From Planctomycetaceae bacterium (GTDB taxonomy: Bacteria > Planctomycetota > Phycisphaerae > Phycisphaerales > SM1A02), in assembly GCA_947492385.1 (NCBI GenBank), contig CANLMX010000006.1:16688-80687 (forward strand): 64,000 nt of DNA, read 5' to 3'. The notes beneath the pieces are model-generated. The model was not told the DNA's origin, did not search any database, and saw nothing but the letters and a program-made list of their open reading frames with translations. The position numbers and the translations under genes were made by a program. This document shows positions 8,669 to 15,957 of this stretch, piece by piece; the stretch's first letter is position 1, and every line of letters starts with the position of its first letter.

Positions 8669-8938
8669 TCACGCGTCCGACGGCGCGCATCCGCACGTCT
8701 TCAGGAAGCGGCGGATCTCGGAGATCTCGTGGTCGCTCTCCAGCGTGTGGCCGCCGTGCTTGGGGATCGGGAAGGACATCTCGTGGCCGTTCAGCTTGAC
8801 CTTGAGGTGTTCCTTCTTGGTCTCCTCGCACGTGCCGCCGAGGCCCTCGAACATGTGGACGATGTCCCGCCAGTGGATGTTGTGACTGGTGGGGTGCGCG
8901 AAGATCTGCTTCAGGGTGTGTTCGGGGGCGTGGCTCAT
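8669..8938 (-). CDS. Small conserved protein, possible HicA-like fold
   Basis: The 89-residue product begins MSHAPEHTLKQIFAHPTSHN and continues with IHWRDIVHMFEGLGG. It ends in a helix with three Cys or Ser-Cys positions (RRFLKTCGCAPSDA). The pattern of a short helix, IHWRDIV, a beta hairpin with GHEMSFPIPKHGGHT and a final helix resembles the small HicA-type double-stranded-RNA-binding fold, and similar proteins occur without a HicB partner. No antitoxin gene is adjacent, so a toxin role is not claimed. It lies 13 bases upstream of the MFS gene and may lead the fahA operon. Confidence 0.6.
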   Translation of the reverse strand: MSHAPEHTLKQIFAHPTSHNIHWRDIVHMFEGLGGTCEETKKEHLKVKLNGHEMSFPIPKHGGHTLESDHEISEIRRFLKTCGCAPSDA

Positions 8939-8967
8939 GGGCTTCCCGGGGATCGTACCGAACGCAC

Positions 8968-8998
8968 CCGTCCCGGCCGCGGTGAGCGGCCGGGACGG
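8968..8998 (-). terminator. GC-rich hairpin after a PEP-CTERM-like gene
   Basis: A perfect 13-bp inverted repeat, CCGTCCCGGCCGC with its complement, encloses the loop GGTGA. It lies 33 bases downstream of the stop of the minus-strand gene at 9032-9622 and 30 bases before the next start. No U-run follows, so termination would rest on the strong stem alone. Confidence 0.55.
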
Positions 8999-9031
8999 AC
9001 GTGAATCGAGGAAGATTGAGCGTCCGACCGA

Positions 9032-9622
9032 TCAGTTCCGCCGCCGCCGCATGCCGATCAGCGCGGCAGCCCCAAGGAGTGCCGCGGAACCGGGTGCGGG
9101 CACCGCGAATGCGCTGAAGGAGACCTGCTCCGAGGAAGTGCCCGCGCGCAGTGCGAGTGTCCCGCCCGAGGTCATGATGCTGAATGACGGCGACGTCCAC
9201 GTCCCGAACTGCGCGGCGCCAGAGCTGGCCGTGGTCGTGATGCCGCTTTCCATGTCCCAGCCCGCGGCGGCCGTCGGGGCGAAGTCACCCTTCAGGAGCG
9301 AGAAGGTCGAAGTCGATCGCGCGAAGCCGATGTTCGACGATGCGTCGACGAACGTCTTCGTCGAGGTGAAGAACATGAATGAGCCGACGCCATCGATGGC
9401 GATGAACGCCATGTCGTGGACCAACTCGTAGCCGCCGCCCGAGCGCGTCTGGCGGTTGTCGGAATCGGCCTGGGCGAAGATCGTGAACGCGCGACCGGTG
9501 AAGTTCGTGGCGCCGACGGAACCGTCGGCCACGCCCTGGAAGGTCACGGTGACCATGCCCGCGGTGCAGGCGAACGAGGCGGACAGCGCGGCGGCGGAGG
9601 CCGCGAGGGAGGCAGTCTTCAT
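9032..9622 (-). CDS. Secreted protein with PEP-CTERM-like sorting tail
   Basis: The 196-residue product starts with a typical signal peptide (MKTASLAASAAALSASFACT, cleavage near residue 22). It ends with VPAPGSAALLGAAALIG followed by MRRRRN: a Pro-rich motif, a hydrophobic helix and an Arg cluster, the pattern of PEP-CTERM-like exosortase substrates. The middle part looks beta-rich, with many Ser, Thr, Gly and Phe, as in surface or matrix proteins. No enzyme motif is visible. It has its own hairpin terminator and lies just downstream of another PEP-CTERM-like gene on the same strand. No exosortase gene is present in the window. Confidence 0.82.
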   Translation of the reverse strand: MKTASLAASAAALSASFACTAGMVTVTFQGVADGSVGATNFTGRAFTIFAQADSDNRQTRSGGGYELVHDMAFIAIDGVGSFMFFTSTKTFVDASSNIGFARSTSTFSLLKGDFAPTAAAGWDMESGITTTASSGAAQFGTWTSPSFSIMTSGGTLALRAGTSSEQVSFSAFAVPAPGSAALLGAAALIGMRRRRN

Positions 9623-9672
9623 GAGGGGTCCTTGGAGAGGGTCAAGGGTGAGTGCGTGAGGAAGCGAGCGGT

Positions 9673-9706
9673 CCCGGCCCGCGCCGAGGGATCGGCGCGG
9701 GCCGGG
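9673..9706 (-). terminator. Long GC hairpin after the second PEP-CTERM-like gene
   Basis: CCCGGCCCGCGCCGA pairs with its complement over 15 bp around a 4-base loop, in the 99-base gap between the two PEP-CTERM-like genes. It follows the stop at 9722 on the minus strand. Like the hairpin at 8968 it lacks a clear U-tract. Confidence 0.6.
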
Positions 9707-9721
9707 ATGCGTTGGGAGGGA

Positions 9722-10402
9722 TCAGCGGCGACGGCGAGCGCCGACCAGGCCGGCGGCGGCGAGGAGCACGAGCGAGCCCGGGCCGGGCACGGGTGCCATC
9801 CATCCGAGCATGAGGGAGTCGGCGCCGACGTACGACGTGCTGGAGCCGGTCCCGATGGCCGTGATGCGGAGTTCGGTGATCGTGGCGTTGCCGGGAGTCG
9901 TCCAGAAGCCTGCGAACGCGTCCGGCGAGTTGAAGTTGCGGAGGATCGCGGTGCCGTCCGACAGCTTGACGAGCACGCGGCCCGAGGTGCGGTTGCCGTT
10001 GGCGTCATAGAAGCCGAAGTGACCGCCGACGCCCAGGAGGCCGCCGGTGGAAGCGTTGTCGGTGAACGTGAAGACGAGCGAGGATCCGGCGGGCATGGAG
10101 AACAGCGCGCCATTGACCTGGCTGACTTCGCCGTCCAGTGCGGACGAGCGGGCGCTCCAGTCGACGCGGCCGCCGCCGTCGAACATCTCGAAGTCGGCGA
10201 TCGAGCTGGCCTCACGCACCTCGGGCTGCGTGAATCGGACCGTGGCGGTGTCGGTGGCCCAGCCCGTCGGCACGAAGCCGAGGTCCGTCGGCGCGTCGTT
10301 CCAGTCGGCCTTGCTGGTGAAGGTGTAGGTGTCGACCATGCCGGCGAGCGACACGGACGAAACGATGGCGGCGAGGCCGCACGAAGCGAGAGCGATGCGC
10401 AT
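9722..10402 (-). CDS. Secreted protein with PEP-CTERM-like sorting tail
   Basis: The 226-residue product has a signal peptide (MRIALASCGLAAIVSSVSLA) and a C-terminal sorting tail (PVPGPGSLVLLAAAGLVGAR followed by Arg). The ATG at 10402 is preferred to an upstream in-frame codon because the signal peptide begins there and an A/G-rich stretch (CAGGGA) precedes it. The core looks like a jelly-roll or lectin-like beta-sandwich, with blocks such as SLVFTFTDNASTGGLLGVGG and FGFYDANGNRTSG. No catalytic residues are recognised. It is probably a cell-surface or matrix protein processed by an exosortase system encoded elsewhere. Confidence 0.82.
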   Translation of the reverse strand: MRIALASCGLAAIVSSVSLAGMVDTYTFTSKADWNDAPTDLGFVPTGWATDTATVRFTQPEVREASSIADFEMFDGGGRVDWSARSSALDGEVSQVNGALFSMPAGSSLVFTFTDNASTGGLLGVGGHFGFYDANGNRTSGRVLVKLSDGTAILRNFNSPDAFAGFWTTPGNATITELRITAIGTGSSTSYVGADSLMLGWMAPVPGPGSLVLLAAAGLVGARRRR

Positions 10403-10648
10403 TTCCCTGTTTCCCTTTGAATTCAAACAACCCTGGAAGTCAGCGCACCTCGGAATCGTGGGCGCCGACAGGGACTCCGGAACAGGCCGTTCGGCCTGCC
10501 TGGGTCCCACTTGAGACCCTCCCTGCGGTGGGTGAGGCGGGAACCCCGGGGAGACCGGATCACGGAAATCGGGAAATTGTTCGCGCCCCCGCCCCAGGCC
10601 CGGGGAGCCACGGAACGCCGCGGGCCGGGCCGCTACACTTGTGGCCCC
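10403..10648. other. Divergent non-coding region between PEP-CTERM-like gene and tRNA-Gly
   Basis: This 246-base stretch has no convincing gene. It holds a hairpin near 10480-10500 (CAGGCC-GTTC-GGCCTG). A TACACT hexamer lies at 10634-10639, 9 bases before the tRNA 5' end, and is a plausible -10 element for the tRNA, although no good -35 is seen. Confidence 0.4.
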
Positions 10649-10703
<55 letters not shown>

Positions 10704-10721
<18 letters not shown>

Positions 10722-10944
10722 TTCTCGCTTCGCTCGAAGCGGTCAACCCGGCGCTGCGCGCCGGTGCCCCGTCGCTTCGCTCCGGGGCGGGGCCTACGGG
10801 CGCCCCTGGCGGGGCGCTGCGAGTCCCTTTGCCCGCTTTCTCGCTTCGCTCGAAGCGGTCAATCCGGCGCTGCGCGCCGGTGTCACGTCGCTTCGCTCCG
10901 GGGCTGGGCCTGCGGGCGCCCCTGCGGGGCGCTGCGAGTCCCTT
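10704..10944 (+). repeat. Tandem repeats of the tRNA-Gly 3' end plus hairpin spacer
   Basis: Two consecutive units of 116 and 115 bases (10704-10819 and 10820-10934) are followed by the first 10 bases of a third. Each full unit starts with the last 18 bases of tRNA-Gly (CGAGTCCCTTTGCCCGCT). It continues with three GC hairpins: CGCTTCG-CT-CGAAGCG, CCGGCGC-TGC-GCGCCGG, and one ending GGGGCGCTG. The units are nearly identical, so the duplication is recent or kept uniform. The third unit stops at CGAGTCCCTT, where the unrelated segment 10945-12370 begins. Confidence 0.85.
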
Positions 10945-10982
10945 CTCGGGTAGTGGCCCCACCATTCCGGCCAACAGCCCCG

Positions 10983-11864
10983 CTACTTCCCGCCCCTCCG
11001 GTACGGCTCGAGTCCGGGCCCGTCTTCGCGAAGCGCGCGCTTCATTGCAGGGGTGAGGAGCGTGCGCCAACGGTCCTTCGGGTCGAACGAGAGCCATTCG
11101 AACCGTGGGAAATCAGGAACCGTGGCATTCAGATCCACCAAGCGTCCGCCCTGGATGCCGACCAGCTCCCAGATCCAGAAGTTGTGTGGCTTGCCGTCCG
11201 TGCAGGCCTCGCACATCGCGAATTGCTTCACCAGGAACTCCATGCGTCCGTTCCGGTCGATGTCGAGCGGATGCATGCCGTAATGGGTTCCCAGCGGCAG
11301 AAATCGCACCGATGCGGCCGCACCCGGTCGGGCAGGCTCGAGCAGCACGATCGTGTCGTTGCCGATGTTGACGGAAAGGCCGCATCCGCTTGAGCCCCAA
11401 TGGAGGATCATGTCGAGGGTCCCGTTGCCGTCGACGTCACCCGCGTCGATTGACGGCCCCGCGACGCCATCGATGCTTCCGCCACCGAAGTCGATGCGGT
11501 GCATGGCGACCGGTACTGGCCTCCCATCATGGGGCGCGCACACGCAGAGCCGTTCATCGGCGGTCACGACGACGACCCAGCCATCTCGGGGAAGCCGCCA
11601 GAGCACGACGTCGTCGTGCCCGGCGCCAGGTGCGCACTCCTTGATGGCTTCACGCTCCGCGTCGCTTCCCTCTTCGGGCGTGAGCGGCCGCACGAACTCG
11701 AGCGCTCCCCGCGCTGGCAACGAGAAGGCCGGGAAACGCTCTGACACGGTGGTGTCCACCATCGCCGTGCCGGCGCCCGGTTCCGCCGCGCCGGCAGGCG
11801 GTGCAGCGATGCTTCGCCCCGACAGAAACACGACACCGAGTATGCAGATCGTTCTTGGCACCAT
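10983..11864 (-). CDS. Secreted protein with one FG-GAP/VCBS-like calcium motif, function unknown
   Basis: The 293-residue product starts at an ATG with a strong Shine-Dalgarno site (AAGGAGG, 5 bases upstream) and has a signal peptide (MVPRTICILGVVFLSGRSIA). The block SIDAGDVDGNGTLDMILHWG has the D-x-D-x-N-G-x-x-D form of FG-GAP/VCBS repeats, and a weaker copy follows at PLDIDRNGRMEFLVK. Two close Cys pairs (CVCAP and CEACTDG) may form disulfides. It probably acts outside the cytoplasm as a binding or surface protein. It occupies most of the putative insertion next to tRNA-Gly. Confidence 0.65.
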   Translation of the reverse strand: MVPRTICILGVVFLSGRSIAAPPAGAAEPGAGTAMVDTTVSERFPAFSLPARGALEFVRPLTPEEGSDAEREAIKECAPGAGHDDVVLWRLPRDGWVVVVTADERLCVCAPHDGRPVPVAMHRIDFGGGSIDGVAGPSIDAGDVDGNGTLDMILHWGSSGCGLSVNIGNDTIVLLEPARPGAAASVRFLPLGTHYGMHPLDIDRNGRMEFLVKQFAMCEACTDGKPHNFWIWELVGIQGGRLVDLNATVPDFPRFEWLSFDPKDRWRTLLTPAMKRALREDGPGLEPYRRGGK

Positions 11865-11968
11865 GGTTCCCTCCTTGGATGAGCCCGAAATCCGCTTCCT
11901 GCGGACCGACCGTCTTCGGCCACCTCCAGCGGAATGGATGAGAATTTGGATGCTTGTGGCGAGTCCCG

Positions 11969-12334
11969 ATGGTCTTCGGACGTGAATGCACGCAACGTGA
12001 ACGAAACAATCGGAACCGGGCCGCCGGGCTCGGTGGCCACATCATCCAGGCGACCGTACTTGGCCAAGGCCGATTCGCCCAGGGCAACCCCGGTGGGCCG
12101 GGGAACCCCTACGCCAAGCGCGTGGCGGGCCTGCGGGCCGCGCTCCTGGAGAGCGTCACCGAGCAGGACATCCGCGCCGTGGCCCGTGCGCTGGTCAAGC
12201 GGGCCAAGGAGGGCGAGATCCCGGCCATCCGCGAGCTGCTGGACCGGCCGCTGGGCAAGGCCGGAGACAACCCGCCCGAGGACGCGGGCGGCATCGTCCT
12301 GAACGTCGTGACGGGGGTTCCGACGGAAGATTGA
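11969..12334 (+). CDS. DUF5681-like small protein, phage-related family
   Basis: The C-terminal 85 residues, from GRFAQGNPGGPGNPYAKRV onward, match the family pattern 'RFxxGNPGGPGNP..RV..LR.ALL..VTE.DI...A.ALV..AKEG...A.RELLDR..GK', which I recall as DUF5681. That family is linked to phage packaging or integration modules. The first 35 residues (MVFGRECTQRERNNRNR...) do not look like the usual N-terminus, so the true start may be lost or lie further down. An in-frame TTG at 11954 is also possible. It lies inside the direct-repeat-bounded segment, consistent with mobile DNA. Confidence 0.55.
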   Translation: MVFGRECTQRERNNRNRAAGLGGHIIQATVLGQGRFAQGNPGGPGNPYAKRVAGLRAALLESVTEQDIRAVARALVKRAKEGEIPAIRELLDRPLGKAGDNPPEDAGGIVLNVVTGVPTED

Positions 12335-12370
12335 GCCGTTCGCCCGAGGGATTTTGCGCCCCGAGGCTCA

Positions 12371-12406
12371 CCCCTGCGGGGCGCTGCGAATCCCTTTGCC
12401 CGCTTT
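12371..12406 (+). repeat. Distal copy of the tRNA-Gly 3'-end repeat (attR-like)
   Basis: Bases 12387-12406 match the tRNA 3' end and its first flanking bases (10704-10723) at 19 of 20 positions. The preceding bases, CCCCTGCGGGGCGCTGCGA, match the end of the repeat unit before 10935. The copy faces the same way as the tandem units. Confidence 0.8.
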
Positions 12407-12743
12407 GGTTGAAGGTTGCGCTGGGGTTACGGATTCCTTGCACCCCGGGGGCGCGAGGACGGGTTGAGAACACCCACTCCCTCGCCATCTCGGGTAGGGG
12501 CGCCCACCCATCCGTCACGGATCACTGTGATTGATTATCGGGCGACGCAGCGTGGGCTCGCGTGTCCTCGACGAGGCGTGCCACCGGCCGCAGCCATCCG
12601 CCTCGCCCCGTCAAGGGGACCACGCCAGGCGCGCGCAGGATAGTTCCCTGGAGTTGCTCGCCAACCACGCCGCAGGAGGTACGTTGACGGATTCGGTCGA
12701 TCCAAGGCCAATCCGTTCGCACTGCCTCCAGAGACTCGCGCCC
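12407..12743 (+). other. Non-coding region upstream of a dockerin-like secreted protein
   Basis: No convincing gene lies in these 337 bases. The only ordered element seen is the 11-base palindrome ATCACTGTGAT at 12521-12531, in a locally AT-rich patch (GTGATTGATTAT) that could hold a promoter or regulator site for the gene starting at 12744. Confidence 0.35.
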
Positions 12744-13931
12744 ATGAACACCCCGTTTCGGTCCGTCGCCGTCGCACTCGTCGTGATCCTGATGCCGGCA
12801 CTCGCCCCGCGGGCATTTGGGCAGTCTTGCGCCCCCGCGCCCCACGTGCCGATCGCGACCGAGACGACCCCCGCACAGCTGAACCCGCTGATCGCGCAGA
12901 TGCGCGACTTCCCCACCGAACTCGATCCGCGCATCTTCTGCGACGGCAGGCTGAAGCCCGCCGTTCGCGACCGCACGATGGATCTGGTGAGTGGGCTGTT
13001 CGCACGCCTGAAGAAGTCGCTGCCGACCTCGATCGCGTCCGTCGCGCCCGACGGAACCGTCAGCGAGGTGCAGGTCACCTGGGGCATCGGTGCCGTGGAA
13101 CTTCTCGGAAGCGAGGCCGGCTTTGAATACGACGCCAAGTCCGACCTCGGCATCCACGTCTTCCTGAGCGCAAACGGGACGATCTGCACCGACGTCACCG
13201 AGGATGCGACCGGCAGGGAGATCATCGACTGCGATGCTTGCAGGGCGGCATGCATCGCAGACCCGGTCGCCAAGATCTTCAACAAGCTTGTCGAGTTTGA
13301 GCAGGAGCCTTCGGACCTATCTGACCCAGGCTCCGGCATCACGTTCTACGGCATGGTGGTCGAGGTCACCTTCCACGGAGCGCGCGGTCCGAGCTACCAG
13401 GTCTATCCGTCCCGCGGGCACTGGTCGGTCTCCGAAGACACCTGGGTCAACCAGCCCGTGGCCCAGAAGGACCTGACCGATCCCGCGCAGATGTTGACCG
13501 ATGCAATGATGTGGATCAACCGGTACAACGACCTCGCGTGCGAGTACATCGCGTCGCCGGTTGGATTCGACTGCGATCGCTTCGGTGATCTCGATGACGA
13601 ACTCGGCGATTACCGCAATGACGGCATCGTTGCGGCTGGCGGAAACACGCGCTGCACGTCGAACATCACCTACCGCCTGCTGCGTCGTCTGCCGAGCGTG
13701 AACATCCCGGACACGGTGGATGCGCTCGAGGTGCGCTGCTCGAACATCGGGACGTCGCTTCGGACCTGCCTCGGGGATCTCGACTGCAACAACGAAGTAA
13801 ACGCGATTGACCTCGGAGCGCTGCTCGCGGCATGGGGACCCGGCAATGGCCCGGCGGACCTCAACGGCGATGGAGAGGTCAACGGCGACGACCTCTCGCT
13901 GCTTCAGTCGAACTGGGGCACCTGCAGGTAG
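12744..13931 (+). CDS. Secreted protein with C-terminal tandem dockerin-like module
   Basis: The 395-residue product starts at 12744, where a signal peptide begins (MNTPFRSVAVALVVILMPAL, Ala-x-Gly cleavage near residue 30). Residues 32-330 form a Cys-containing extracellular domain with no recognised family. The C-terminus has two Ca-binding dockerin-like repeats: GDLDCNNEVNAIDLGALLAAWG and, after a linker, the DLNGDGEVNGDDL block ending in WGTC. The same terminal module occurs at 33669-33995 and 39214-40938. In planctomycetes such modules are thought to anchor or assemble surface proteins. The region upstream of the chosen start also reads open but lacks a signal and is treated as untranslated. 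Confidence 0.8.
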   Translation: MNTPFRSVAVALVVILMPALAPRAFGQSCAPAPHVPIATETTPAQLNPLIAQMRDFPTELDPRIFCDGRLKPAVRDRTMDLVSGLFARLKKSLPTSIASVAPDGTVSEVQVTWGIGAVELLGSEAGFEYDAKSDLGIHVFLSANGTICTDVTEDATGREIIDCDACRAACIADPVAKIFNKLVEFEQEPSDLSDPGSGITFYGMVVEVTFHGARGPSYQVYPSRGHWSVSEDTWVNQPVAQKDLTDPAQMLTDAMMWINRYNDLACEYIASPVGFDCDRFGDLDDELGDYRNDGIVAAGGNTRCTSNITYRLLRRLPSVNIPDTVDALEVRCSNIGTSLRTCLGDLDCNNEVNAIDLGALLAAWGPGNGPADLNGDGEVNGDDLSLLQSNWGTCR

Positions 13932-14149
13932 CGCGGAAGGTGATGGCGAGCGCTTCCGAACCGGCTTCCTCAAGCTCGGGCGGTTCGGCAACGACGCGGA
14001 GCGCCTGATGTCTGGTAATAATTGATTGCAATTGAGTCCCGCGGATTCCTTGCCCCCTGCCCCCCGGAATCCGACCGTCCCTCACCGTCACCGACCGCCC
14101 ATGGATGGATCGCGGCCTGTGTGTCGGCCCCGCGCGCTGAGGATCCTCG

Positions 14150-15895
14150 ATGCCTGAACCCCATGCCGACTCCGCCAGCGCCACGCGCGCGGCGCTGTCC
14201 CGGCCTTCGGATTTGGAACACCTGTTGCACTCCATCCCGGGTGGGGTCTTCATCTACGAGGAGTCCCCGGCAGGCGAAGGTCGGTTGGTGTTTGGCAACG
14301 CCGGCTTCATGATCCTGTGCCCCCCGTGCGCCCAAACAGACGCGCCGCCAGGTCTTCACCCGATCACCCACCTGTTCCACCCCGACGAGTCCGAGCGCGT
14401 CGCGAGCGACCTCGAGCGCTCGGCGGCCGACCTCACGCCCTGGCATGCCGAGTACCGCCGAGCGACGGCCGACGGCTCCACCGCCTGGGTCGAGATCCGC
14501 GCCGAACCGCGGCCGCAGTCGCATGGGGTCGTGCGGTGGACCGGCTTCGTCTCCGACGTCACCGCGCGTGTCACTGCCGAGATCCAGCTCCGGCACGCAC
14601 GCGCCGAGGCGTTGCGCGCAAGCCGCCTCAAGTCCGACTTCATCGCCGCGGTCAGCCATGAACTACGCACTCCGATGACGGCCATCATCGGCTACGCAGA
14701 ACTGCTTCAGGACGACCCCCGAGTGCGTGCCGATTCCGGCACCGCGTCCGCGGCCGAGGCCATCCTCCGCAACGGTGAGCACCTGCTTTCGGTGGTCAGC
14801 GACATCCTTGACGACTCGCGCGTCGAGGCGGGCGCATTCTCCGTGCGCGCGGCCGAGATCGATCTCGCGCAAGTGGCGCATGATGCGTCCGATCTCCTCG
14901 CCATCCGGGCACGTTCGCGCGGCATCGGCCTGCAGTTCGCGGCCGATCCACGCGCGCCGTCGTTCGCCCGCGCCGATCCGTTGCGCGTGCGGCAGATCAT
15001 TCTCAATCTCGTCGGCAATGCGATCAAGTTCACCGACCGGGGCAGCGTGCGCGTGAGCGTCTCGAACACCGGTGGCGCCGCATCCGTCACCGTTGCGGAT
15101 GACGGCACGGGCATGGATGCCGAACAGCTCGAGACGCTGTTCCGTCCGTACACGCAGTTCAACAGTGCGCGAGCATGCGAGGGAAGCGGCCTGGGGATGG
15201 CGCTCTCGCGCCGACTGGCGCGCATGATGGGAGGCGACCTGCGCGTCGCAAGCACGCCGGGGCATGGGACCACGTTCACGCTCTCGCTCCCTGCCATCGC
15301 GCCCAGCCTGGGCGATGCACCGCCCGTCGTTGAGATCGCCCACGACGGCGCTTCCGATGCGGCCGCATCCGGTGCGCCCGGGGCCGACCGCGAAGGCGAA
15401 CTCGCGCCGCCCTTGGCGGGATTCCGCATCTTGGTCGCAGAGGACGGCCCCGACAACGTCCGCCTCTACCTGCGGCAGCTCGGGCGCGCCGGCGCGGACG
15501 TACGCGTCGCGTCAAACGGCCGCGAGGCGGTGGCGCTGGCCCAAGCCGCGGCGGTCGGCGTGCTCGACGCCCCGTTCGACCTGGTCCTGATGGATGTGCA
15601 GATGCCGGTGCTCGACGGCCTTGAGGCCACCCGACGCCTGCGGGCCCTTGGCTTCACCGTGCCAGTGGTGGCGGTCACCGCCGCGGCGGGCGAAGAGGAG
15701 CGAGCCCGGTGCCTGGCGGCCGGTTGCGACGGATTCCTCGAGAAGCCCGTCCGGCAGGCGGACCTGATCGCGGCCGCCCGTGCCGCAGCCCTTCGTGGCC
15801 GCGCCTCAGCCGGCCCCGAGCATGCGCCCGGGGCCGGGAGCGGTCTGGGGCACCCTCCGGAGGCGGCCGTTCGAGATCCCCACCCAATGCCATAG
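14150..15895 (+). CDS. Hybrid sensor histidine kinase: PAS, HisKA, HATPase, receiver
   Basis: The 581-residue protein has no membrane segment and so is probably a cytoplasmic sensor. Order: PAS/PAC-like region (about 20-145), HisKA with the phosphorylated His170 in SHELRTP, and HATPase with the N box NLVGNAIKF (286-294). The G1 box is DDGTGMD (317-323) and the G2 box GSGLGMALS (345-353). The receiver domain (424-545) has the acidic pair E431/D432, phospho-acceptor D482 in LMDVQMP and Lys532 in EKP. The C-terminal 40 residues are low complexity. No DNA-binding partner is adjacent, so its output is unknown. The 218-base upstream gap holds an AT-rich patch at 14013-14035 (GGTAATAATTGATTGC) that may be the promoter. 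Confidence 0.93.
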   Translation: MPEPHADSASATRAALSRPSDLEHLLHSIPGGVFIYEESPAGEGRLVFGNAGFMILCPPCAQTDAPPGLHPITHLFHPDESERVASDLERSAADLTPWHAEYRRATADGSTAWVEIRAEPRPQSHGVVRWTGFVSDVTARVTAEIQLRHARAEALRASRLKSDFIAAVSHELRTPMTAIIGYAELLQDDPRVRADSGTASAAEAILRNGEHLLSVVSDILDDSRVEAGAFSVRAAEIDLAQVAHDASDLLAIRARSRGIGLQFAADPRAPSFARADPLRVRQIILNLVGNAIKFTDRGSVRVSVSNTGGAASVTVADDGTGMDAEQLETLFRPYTQFNSARACEGSGLGMALSRRLARMMGGDLRVASTPGHGTTFTLSLPAIAPSLGDAPPVVEIAHDGASDAAASGAPGADREGELAPPLAGFRILVAEDGPDNVRLYLRQLGRAGADVRVASNGREAVALAQAAAVGVLDAPFDLVLMDVQMPVLDGLEATRRLRALGFTVPVVAVTAAAGEEERARCLAAGCDGFLEKPVRQADLIAAARAAALRGRASAGPEHAPGAGSGLGHPPEAAVRDPHPMP

Positions 15896-15957
15896 CCTGA
15901 CGACAGCTCGGAGTGCAAGTTTCGGTGGGGACACGCGTTCTGCCGATGGCTTGACCC

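Larger units (their letters stand above)
10945..12370. mobile_element. 1.4-kb segment bounded by direct repeats at the tRNA-Gly 3' end (putative small insertion)
   Basis: A 26-base sequence at 10919-10944 recurs at 12371-12396 with one mismatch. Precise removal of one copy and the intervening DNA would rejoin CGAGTCCCTT with TGCCCGCTTT and restore an intact third tRNA-end repeat. This is the geometry of integration into, or recombination at, a tRNA 3' end. The segment carries one secreted-protein gene and one DUF5681-like gene but no integrase. It could be a remnant, a non-autonomous element, or a product of repeat recombination. Confidence 0.5.

Noticed and set aside
8669..8938. HicA toxin of a toxin-antitoxin pair
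   Set aside because: The fold is only suggested by pattern, no HicB-like antitoxin gene lies next to it, and it is followed closely by a metabolic operon.
12521..12531. CRP/FNR binding site at ATCACTGTGAT
   Set aside because: The palindrome is short, lacks the 22-base CRP spacing, and no regulator gene is near; kept only as a note in the non-coding entry.
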